DNA of 9,315 bases from Planctomycetota bacterium (GTDB taxonomy: Bacteria > Planctomycetota > UBA1135), in NCBI GenBank assembly GCA_003501525.1, contig DNPI01000158.1, forward strand, positions 1-9,315. Direction: 5' to 3'. The notes under the pieces were generated by a model. It was not told the origin of the DNA. It was given only the letters and a program-made list of their open reading frames with translations, and made no database searches. This document shows positions 1 to 5,560 of the stretch, in pieces. The stretch's first letter is position 1, and every line of letters begins with the position of its first letter. Both the position numbers and the translations under genes were made by a program.

Positions 1-1
1 T

Positions 2-1603
2 TTTAAACGAGTACTCTCAAAGATAGAAACCATTGTCAGGGAGGAGCTGGATGCTGTGGGGTATCAGGAACTTTTTATGCCTGCCATGCAGCCTCGAGAA
101 CTTTGGGATGAAAGCGGTAGATGGGAGCGATACACCACCGAGGGGATTCTTTTCCACATGGCTGATAGAAAGGGGTCAGAGGTTTGTTTAGGTCCGACTC
201 ATGAGGAAGTAGTTACTGATTTTGTTCGTTCTCGAATTCAATCCCACAAGCAGCTGCCTATTCATCTTTATCAAATCCAAACGAAGTTTCGGGATGAAAT
301 CCGACCTCGGTTTGGCGTGATGCGTGGTCGCGAATTCCTTATGAAGGATGCCTACTCCTTCGATGCAAGTGCGGATGCGATGGCGGCTTCATATGAAGTA
401 ATGCGTGGGGTCTATGAGAGGGCTTTTAGTCGGTGTGGCTTGAGGTTTACAGCTGTTCAGGCTGATTCAGGTGCAATTGGCGGGTCAGCTTCCGAAGAAT
501 TCATGGTTGATGCCGAGTCGGGAGAAGATGCCATTGCTGTGTGCCGGAAAACTGGATACGCAGCAAATCTAGAGCGTGCAACCTCTACCATCCCATCCTC
601 TCCGAGTGCTCCGGAGAAGGTTGAAATGCATAAGGAGCCGACGCCCGATGCGAAATCTTGTGACGATTTGGTAGAAATTTTTCCTGAGATCCCACTTGCA
701 CGGATGCTGAAAACCGTTCTGTATAAAGTGCAGTGGCCGGAAAAAGAGCAAGTAATCGCGATTCTTTGCCGAGGTGATAGGGAGTTGAATGAGGTGAAAC
801 TGCTCAATTACCTTGACGCCTTACACCTTGAATTGGCGAATGAGAAGAGCGTGACTGAAATTACAGGTGCATCACCAGGCTTTGCTGGGCCTATTGGGTT
901 GCCATCGAGCGTTCGCCTCCTTGCGGATTCTTCGGTGCAGGGCGTTGAGGGCTTCCTTTGTGGAGCTAACGAGACAGATGTACATCTTCTTGATGTTTGG
1001 TTCGGTCGCGATATCGATCAACCAGAGACACTCGACTTAGGTTTGGTTCAAGAAGGTGATGCGACCGCTGATGGCGAGGGCACCATTGAGATTACGCGTG
1101 GGATTGAAGTGGGCCATATTTTCCAATTGGGTACTAAATATTCGGAGTCAATGGATGCGGTTTTTACGGACGAGAATCAGGACCGCCAGCCAATCTGGAT
1201 GGGCTGCTACGGGCTAGGCGTTTCTCGAACTGCAGCTGCAGCTGTGGAACAGGGCAATGATGATTCTGGAATGATTTGGCCGCTTCCTATCGCTCCCTAT
1301 TCAGTGGCATTGTTACAGCTTCAGCCGGGAGATGATGTTCAGGACAATTTGGCTCAATCTATATATGAAAAGCTAGAGGCTGCGGGTATCGATGTCCTTT
1401 GGGACGACCGCCCCAAGCTCAATCCGGGCGCTCGCTTTAAGGACGCCGATTTGGTGGGCATCCCGCTTCGTATTGTGGTGGGAAGAAATGCCGTAGATGG
1501 CCAAGTCGAATGGAGTTTGCGCTCAGGCGGAGACTCAGAAGTGGTATCTGGAGATGAAGCGGTATCTCGTGCTCTTGCTGCTTGGCAGGAGAGTGTTAAT
1601 TGA
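2..1603 (+). CDS. proS: Prolyl-tRNA synthetase, 5' end cut by window edge
   Basis: Charges tRNA-Pro with proline in the cytoplasm. The frame is open to the left edge, so the GTG at 56 is internal and not the start. By recall of the E. coli protein, about 48 N-terminal residues are missing and 533 are visible. Visible landmarks, numbered from the first codon, are LGPTHEE (63-69), class II motif 2 FRDE followed by RPRFGVMRGREF (from 96), and motif 3 GLGVSR (404-409). An insertion of roughly 160 residues between motifs 2 and 3 (about 205-365) carries RGDRELNEVK, which marks the bacterial-type editing (INS) domain that clears mischarged Ala-tRNA-Pro. The C-terminal anticodon-binding domain (about 430-533) includes DDRPKLNPGARFKDADLVGIP. 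No disruption is seen. The stop codon overlaps the next gene's start (TGATG), which suggests cotranscription. The family assignment is secure. Confidence 0.97.
   Translation, partial: FKRVLSKIETIVREELDAVGYQELFMPAMQPRELWDESGRWERYTTEGILFHMADRKGSEVCLGPTHEEVVTDFVRSRIQSHKQLPIHLYQIQTKFRDEIRPRFGVMRGREFLMKDAYSFDASADAMAASYEVMRGVYERAFSRCGLRFTAVQADSGAIGGSASEEFMVDAESGEDAIAVCRKTGYAANLERATSTIPSSPSAPEKVEMHKEPTPDAKSCDDLVEIFPEIPLARMLKTVLYKVQWPEKEQVIAILCRGDRELNEVKLLNYLDALHLELANEKSVTEITGASPGFAGPIGLPSSVRLLADSSVQGVEGFLCGANETDVHLLDVWFGRDIDQPETLDLGLVQEGDATADGEGTIEITRGIEVGHIFQLGTKYSESMDAVFTDENQDRQPIWMGCYGLGVSRTAAAAVEQGNDDSGMIWPLPIAPYSVALLQLQPGDDVQDNLAQSIYEKLEAAGIDVLWDDRPKLNPGARFKDADLVGIPLRIVVGRNAVDGQVEWSLRSGGDSEVVSGDEAVSRALAAWQESVN
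1587..1593 (+). promoter_or_regulatory. Shine-Dalgarno sequence for the OB-fold lipoprotein gene
   Basis: AGGAGAG lies within the last codons of proS, just upstream of adjacent TTG (1600) and ATG (1603) codons. The AGGAG core sits 8 nt from the TTG and 11 nt from the ATG, so it does not firmly decide between the two starts. They differ by one residue. It is the only clear ribosome-binding site in the window; most other genes here lack one. Confidence 0.5.
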
Positions 1604-2097
1604 TGGTGAAAGGTCTCAGGTATGGGCTTGCTTGTCTCTTTCTAATTGGTTGTGATCGATTCCAAGGCGAGCAAGAACTACTGTTCGCCGACGAACTTGA
1701 AACAATCGCTATTCGATCTTCCTCTGATGCGGTGGCCAAGATACCGGCTGCGTCCTTTGAACTGCAGCCGTGGCCGAGACTCGATACTCCTCCGGAGGTA
1801 GAGGCTACGATTGGCTGGGAGGAAGCACGCGATTGGGTAGGGAAGGTAGTGGCGGTGGAAGGAGAAATAGTCCGAGTCCACAACAGTGGTAAAGCTTGTT
1901 TCCTCGGATTCGGCCCCTATGAAGAGAAAACGTTTACTGCTGTAATTTTCGCTTCTTCTTTTGGTGACTATTCGGCTCCACCCGAAGCCCTTTTTGCGGA
2001 CCACAAGGTTCGTGTTTCGGGCAGAATCAAAATTTATCGAGATATCCCAGAAATCATTGTTGAGAGCCCAGCCCAGTTAGTGGTTTTAGATTCATGA
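1603..2097 (+). CDS. OB-fold lipoprotein
   Basis: A 164-residue exported lipoprotein of unknown exact role. The N-terminus has a basic start (MVKGLRYG), a hydrophobic stretch and a lipobox LIGC with the acylated cysteine at residue 17. Asp follows the cysteine; in enterobacteria Asp at +2 keeps lipoproteins in the inner membrane, but whether that rule applies here is unknown. After a linker of about 50 residues, residues 69-162 look like an OB-fold of the type found with secreted nucleases: GWEEARDWVGKVVAVEGEIV, then SGKACFLGFG, FTAVIFASSF, and a last strand pair KVRVSGRIKIY plus PEIIVESPAQL. The start is ATG at 1603, overlapping the proS stop; TTG at 1600 would add one residue. The gene overlaps the EEP enzyme gene by 4 nt (ATGA), which suggests coupled translation. 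Inference: it may bind nucleic acid or position the secreted nuclease at the membrane. Confidence 0.8.
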   Translation: MVKGLRYGLACLFLIGCDRFQGEQELLFADELETIAIRSSSDAVAKIPAASFELQPWPRLDTPPEVEATIGWEEARDWVGKVVAVEGEIVRVHNSGKACFLGFGPYEEKTFTAVIFASSFGDYSAPPEALFADHKVRVSGRIKIYRDIPEIIVESPAQLVVLDS

Positions 2098-2969
2098 ATT
2101 GCTTTCTACTTTTATTGCCTCTCTCTTTACCTTTTCAGGATGAAGCCCCAACGGTCAAAATTGTGAGTTGGAATGTGGAGAATTTCTTCGATGTTTGGGA
2201 TGACCCCTATCGACGAGACGAAATTACTACTCCTCGCTTTACCACTGAATCTCGGCGCGCGCGTTTAGCTCAGGTTTTACGTGTTTTGGATGCCGATGTC
2301 GTTTGTCTTCAGGAAGTAGAGAATCGATTTCTTTTACAAGCATGGGTGGAGGAATTCCTTCCTGATGCTGGTTATGAGGTCGTTCTTCTTGAGGGAAACG
2401 ACTCACGTGGCATAGATGTGGCACTCCTATCGCGAATTCCAGTGGGGGAGGTCAGCACATTTCGCCATTTGCGCTTCCAGGATGCTGCAGGCCATGAACA
2501 GCGATTTCGTCGAGATCTTCTTCGGGTCAGCCTCTATGAGCCGTTTATGGGAGACATTTATGTCGTGCACCTTAAATCCCAACATGGCGGTGAACAGGCA
2601 GATTTGGTCAGAGAGTCGGAAGCACGAGCTATTGCCGAAGTGATTAGCGGAGCGCGCAAGCGGCGTCCCGGAATCCGGGCCATCGTTGCTGGGGATTTCA
2701 ATGAAATCCCGGAAGAAAAGACAATGCAGGTGCTTTTTGATTCAGGTTTGATTGATGCGTGTGCTGGGACCGAATCAGTGACCTATAACCGAGAACCGTA
2801 TCTGTCGCGTATCGACTACCTTCTCCTTACGCCAGCCCTTGCAGAAGTTTTAATCGAAGCATCTGTAGTCACTGCCTTACCCAATATTAAACTCGAAGAA
2901 ATCGCTGACCATTTCCCGGTAGTTGGAGTTTTTGGTGGAGAGCCGGGGCGGACAATGAGGCGTCGCTAA
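2094..2969 (+). CDS. Secreted endonuclease/exonuclease/phosphatase (EEP) family enzyme
   Basis: A 291-residue metal-dependent phosphoesterase of the DNase I-like EEP fold. Motifs in order are SWNVENFFD (Asn28), CLQEVEN (metal-binding Glu75), RGIDVALLSR (105-114), VVHLKS (His159), AGDFNEIP (Asp201, Asn203), SRIDYLLL (Asp241) and ADHFPVVG (Asp272-His273, the catalytic pair). All core residues are present, so it should be active. The substrate cannot be fixed from sequence: DNA or RNA is most likely given the OB-fold partner, but phospholipid or sugar phosphate is possible. Residues 1-13 are hydrophobic (MNCFLLLLPLSLP) and probably form a short export signal, although it lacks the usual basic residue. 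It starts inside the lipoprotein stop (ATGA), with no clear Shine-Dalgarno. Its TAA stop is interlocked with the stop of convergent mqnA. Confidence 0.88.
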   Translation: MNCFLLLLPLSLPFQDEAPTVKIVSWNVENFFDVWDDPYRRDEITTPRFTTESRRARLAQVLRVLDADVVCLQEVENRFLLQAWVEEFLPDAGYEVVLLEGNDSRGIDVALLSRIPVGEVSTFRHLRFQDAAGHEQRFRRDLLRVSLYEPFMGDIYVVHLKSQHGGEQADLVRESEARAIAEVISGARKRRPGIRAIVAGDFNEIPEEKTMQVLFDSGLIDACAGTESVTYNREPYLSRIDYLLLTPALAEVLIEASVVTALPNIKLEEIADHFPVVGVFGGEPGRTMRRR

Positions 2970-3736
2970 GTAACAGGAACAGGCCGTAATTGGTCGAAAG
3001 TCCTTAGGGCTTCTACAGCTTTGCCTGGCGGGAGCCGAAACTTCATATCATCAAACAAATAGCGCTGTATTTCGCCCTCAGGGACATTTAAATCGTTGGC
3101 GGCGACTTTAGCGAGATGGTGGCGCGCTGCGAGACCTTGCTCTAAGGCATCATTAAAAATATCTCCGATTCCACTGGGATCGAATCCTGGTCGTCCTAGC
3201 CAGCCAGCAAAAACAAAAGGGAGCTGGGTTAGTTTTTTCCATTCTTCGCCCAAATCCAGGATTGTCCATCCTTGGTCTATTTTCCGGCGAGATAGTAAGG
3301 CGGCATCGCCGATAATTTGAATCGCATCTGTTCCAGCATCAAATGGATTTTCTCCGCTAGGTGTTTCCTGTAGTACAGGTCGTGAACCATAATTTTCTGC
3401 TAGAACAATTAGAGCTAATTCTCTGCCTGTTCGGCTTGTGGGATCTAAGTGAAGAGTTTGTATCGCTGCTGGAGACGAGAGTCCCGGTCGCATCAGAATG
3501 AGTACCGAGCGCGCTGGGCCGTCGCAAGCGACTAGAGGGCCTTCTGTCCAAAAAGGTAGTGGTGCGTTCCCTAATGCGAAAACAGAAGAAGCCAAGGCTG
3601 TGTCTACAAGTCCCTCTCTTAGTTTTGCCCCAAGGTTTGCAGGACTGTCTTCCACTAATTGGATGTCCGGGTTCTGGTCCAGTCCTTGAACTAGGGGTTT
3701 CCCGACGAGAAAGGGAACGACGCCGACGGTTAGCAA
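2966..3736 (-). CDS. mqnA: Chorismate dehydratase, futalosine pathway of menaquinone synthesis
   Basis: Converts chorismate to 3-[(1-carboxyvinyl)oxy]benzoate, the first step of the futalosine route to menaquinone; cytosolic. The 256-residue protein has the periplasmic-binding-protein-like fold of the family. Recognisable stretches are VGVVPFLVGKPLVQGL at the N-terminus, VDTALASSV (44-52), CDGPARSVLI (71-80), LDPTSRTG (97-104), IIGDAALLSR (141-150) and DLGEEWKKLTQLPFVFAGW (161-179). These fit MqnA rather than the paralogous fold of MqnD. It is slightly shorter than typical members (roughly 270-290). The start is TTG at 3736: the only in-frame codon between it and the mqnE TAA is CCT, and the family N-terminus begins right there. 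No Shine-Dalgarno is evident, so translation may be coupled to mqnE, whose product supplies the next enzyme. The TAG stop overlaps the EEP gene's stop by 4 bp. Confidence 0.92.
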   Translation of the reverse strand: MLTVGVVPFLVGKPLVQGLDQNPDIQLVEDSPANLGAKLREGLVDTALASSVFALGNAPLPFWTEGPLVACDGPARSVLILMRPGLSSPAAIQTLHLDPTSRTGRELALIVLAENYGSRPVLQETPSGENPFDAGTDAIQIIGDAALLSRRKIDQGWTILDLGEEWKKLTQLPFVFAGWLGRPGFDPSGIGDIFNDALEQGLAARHHLAKVAANDLNVPEGEIQRYLFDDMKFRLPPGKAVEALRTFDQLRPVPVT

Positions 3737-3739
3737 AGG

Positions 3740-4849
3740 TTAACTCGCGATGGGGCGGTAAAGGGTGTCGCGTTCAACCGGAATTCTGCCTGCTTCTCTA
3801 ATGAGATGGTGGAGTCGCTCTCTAGAGAGCACTTCGGGCGTGTCTGCCCCGGCGTCGTGATATATGCGTTCTTGTGAAACAGTTCCGTCTAAATCGTTTG
3901 CGCCCCAGGTGAGCGAAGTTTGAGCTACAGCAATTCCTAGCATTACCCAATAGGCTTTGATGTGGGGGACATTGTCCAGGAAAAGTCGCCCAATGGCGAT
4001 TGAACGGAGCCTTTCGTCTGGACTGGGGAACGGTAGATGCTCAAGTCCGGTGTTAGCCGGATGAAAGGCAAGCGGTATATACGCCTGAAAACCTCCAGTC
4101 TCGTCCTGAAGGTCGCGAAGGCGGTCTAAATGATCTACTCTCTCGTCGAGGGTTTCGGTCATGCCATAAAGCATGGTGCAGTTAGTTCGGAAGCCTGCTC
4201 GATGGATTGCCTTTGCAAGCTCTAGCCATCGCTCTGCTCCCATTTTTTGAGGATAGAGTTCCTGTCGCACTCTCTCGCTGAATATCTCGGCTCCTCCGCC
4301 TGGGAGTGAATCTAGTCCTGCCTCCTTTAGCTCGTGCAGAACGTCATTCAGAGGTTTTCCAGAACTTTTGACGATTTGGTCAATCTCCACCATAGTAAAA
4401 GCTTTGATGTGAATATCCGGTCGTGCACTCTTTGCGGCTCTCAGAATGTCGAGAAAATAATCGTATTCCAAGGCGGGCCAAACTCCAGCGACCATATGCA
4501 CTTCTGTGGCTTCTGGGTTGGCATCTTTGAGGGCATCGTGGATTTGTTCCGGACTCATGCAATAAGCCCCGTCATCCTTGGGTCGCCGCTGGAATGCGCA
4601 AAAAGTGCAGAACTTGTTGCACCAATTTGTGTAATTAATGTGAATGTTGACGTTGTAGAAGCAGGTGTCACCGTGTATTTTCTCGCGCACTTGATCAGCA
4701 AGAAGCCCAAGCAATGGCAGGTCTGAGGTTTGATACAGGGCTAAGCCGTCTGTGCTACTAAGTCGTTCTCCACTTTGCACTTTTGTGGCCACATTACTTA
4801 AACCAGCACTCTCTGCTCGTTCTTCTAGCTCAGATAGGGCAAGCTTCAT
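3740..4849 (-). CDS. mqnE: Aminofutalosine synthase (radical SAM)
   Basis: A radical SAM enzyme that adds the adenosyl radical to the MqnA product to form 6-amino-6-deoxyfutalosine, step two of the futalosine menaquinone pathway. The 369 residues are full length. The CX3CX2C cluster motif is Cys77-Cys81-Cys84 (WCNKFCTFC), which binds the 4Fe-4S cluster. MqnE is distinguished from its paralogue MqnC by EVHMVAG, HIKAFTMVEID, LDSLPGGGAEIF, GGFQAYIPLAFHP, HIKAYWVMLG, NDLDGTVSQERIYHDAG and the C-terminal end AGRIPVERDTLYR. CofG/CofH and ThiH share the fold but not these stretches. The start is ATG at 4849, with no clear ribosome-binding site. mqnA follows after 3 bp in the same frame. The divergent HTH-EIIA gene begins 39 bp away. 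Confidence 0.95.
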   Translation of the reverse strand: MKLALSELEERAESAGLSNVATKVQSGERLSSTDGLALYQTSDLPLLGLLADQVREKIHGDTCFYNVNIHINYTNWCNKFCTFCAFQRRPKDDGAYCMSPEQIHDALKDANPEATEVHMVAGVWPALEYDYFLDILRAAKSARPDIHIKAFTMVEIDQIVKSSGKPLNDVLHELKEAGLDSLPGGGAEIFSERVRQELYPQKMGAERWLELAKAIHRAGFRTNCTMLYGMTETLDERVDHLDRLRDLQDETGGFQAYIPLAFHPANTGLEHLPFPSPDERLRSIAIGRLFLDNVPHIKAYWVMLGIAVAQTSLTWGANDLDGTVSQERIYHDAGADTPEVLSRERLHHLIREAGRIPVERDTLYRPIAS

Positions 4850-4888
4850 GTTGGACTAGTCTACAATTCCCCCCCATCTAACCTACCT
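4850..4888. promoter_or_regulatory. 39-bp divergent intergenic region, probable promoter/operator
   Basis: This is the only room between mqnE (leftward) and the HTH-EIIA gene (rightward), so transcription of at least one unit probably starts here or just inside a flanking gene. Contents: a perfect 8-bp palindrome GACTAGTC at 4854-4861, then TACAAT at 4862-4867 (5 of 6 matches to a -10 box for the + strand), then a run of seven C at 4869-4875. No -35 match is found at the usual distance from TACAAT; the hexamer at 4839-4844 is GCAAGC. Neither gene has a Shine-Dalgarno here, and the leaders would be very short. Promoter function is inferred from layout. Confidence 0.35.
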
Positions 4889-5560
4889 ATGCCTATGGAC
4901 CTTAATGCGGCTGCTGCAATGCTCGGGGTTTCCCCCGACACGGTGCGTCGCTGGGCTCATCAAGGTTCGCTAGGTTCGATGCGACCAAGCGGAGAATTTC
5001 ACTTTGACCCCGATGAACTGGGCGCGTGGGCCCGAGAGCACGGGCTTCAACTTGTAGGAGAGCTTGAATCGCCCGCTTCCGATATTCCCGGCGGCCGTCC
5101 ATTTTCTACTGCGCTTAGGAAAGGGGGCATTCACCGCGATATTGGAGGGACCGATATCGCTTCTGCACTTGGTGCATTCCTCGAAGAGCTCTCGGCGCCG
5201 GGAGCGAGCCAGCGCTCACAATTGCTGGAGCAACTTCTCGCGAGAGAAGCGTTGGCTTCGACAGGCCTCGGAAAAGGAGTGGCTCTCCCGCATCCTCGGA
5301 AGCCTTCCACAGATTTTTTTGACCACTCTTTTGCTGCGGTCGGATTTCTTCAATCCCGACTTGACTGGGGAGCTTTAGACGGCGAAAAAGTTGGCACTTT
5401 GATTCTCCTTGTGAACCCGGATTCAGCTGGCCATCTCCAGATACTTTCGCGTGTCGCTTTTCTTCTGAGGCATCAGGATTTTGATGCCCTTCTCAGCGAG
5501 AGAGCATCTGATGAGAAGATATTCGAAGCGCTGGATTCCATCGAGCCGGAAGTGCTATGA
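4889..5560 (+). CDS. HTH DNA-binding domain fused to PTS EIIA (fructose/nitrogen type)
   Basis: A 223-residue two-domain protein. Residues 3-53 resemble the MerR/excisionase-type helix-turn-helix (LNAAAAMLGVSPDTVRRWAHQGSL, then a wing GEFHFDPDELGAWARE). After a linker, residues about 78-220 match a type-2 phosphotransferase EIIA domain. TGLGKGVALPHPR carries the expected phosphoacceptor His135, and GHLQILSRVAFLLR carries the second conserved His182. EIIA domains accept phosphate from HPr/NPr, so the likely role is a regulator whose DNA binding or partner contacts respond to phosphorylation. No sugar-transport EIIB or EIIC lies nearby. The start is ATG at 4889; ATG at 4895 would drop two residues. 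The gene overlaps the CLC gene by 4 nt (ATGA), so the two are an operon, with CLC the probable partner or target. Which DNA it binds is unknown; the 39-bp upstream spacer is a candidate. Confidence 0.87.
   Translation: MPMDLNAAAAMLGVSPDTVRRWAHQGSLGSMRPSGEFHFDPDELGAWAREHGLQLVGELESPASDIPGGRPFSTALRKGGIHRDIGGTDIASALGAFLEELSAPGASQRSQLLEQLLAREALASTGLGKGVALPHPRKPSTDFFDHSFAAVGFLQSRLDWGALDGEKVGTLILLVNPDSAGHLQILSRVAFLLRHQDFDALLSERASDEKIFEALDSIEPEVL

Noticed and set aside
56..58. GTG as the start of proS
   Set aside because: The frame stays open to the left edge and the upstream codons encode sequence typical of ProRS (RVLSKIETIVREEL), so the true start is outside the window.
457..807. 116-codon open frame on the - strand inside proS
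   Set aside because: It is antisense to well-conserved ProRS sequence, has no recognisable motif and a low-complexity Ser-rich translation; a shadow frame.
1600..1602. TTG as the start of the lipoprotein gene
   Set aside because: It is adjacent to an ATG at 1603 that overlaps the proS stop in the common TGATG pattern. Spacing from AGGAG slightly favours the TTG, so this is a preference and changes only one residue.
2966..3736. MqnD (dihydroxynaphthoate synthase) instead of MqnA
   Set aside because: MqnD has the same fold, but the stretches LDPTSRTG, DLGEEWKKLTQLPFVFAGW and the N-terminal KPL motif fit MqnA.
4334..4726. 130-codon open frame on the + strand opposite mqnE
   Set aside because: It lies wholly within the conserved radical SAM coding region on the other strand, and the translation resembles no family.
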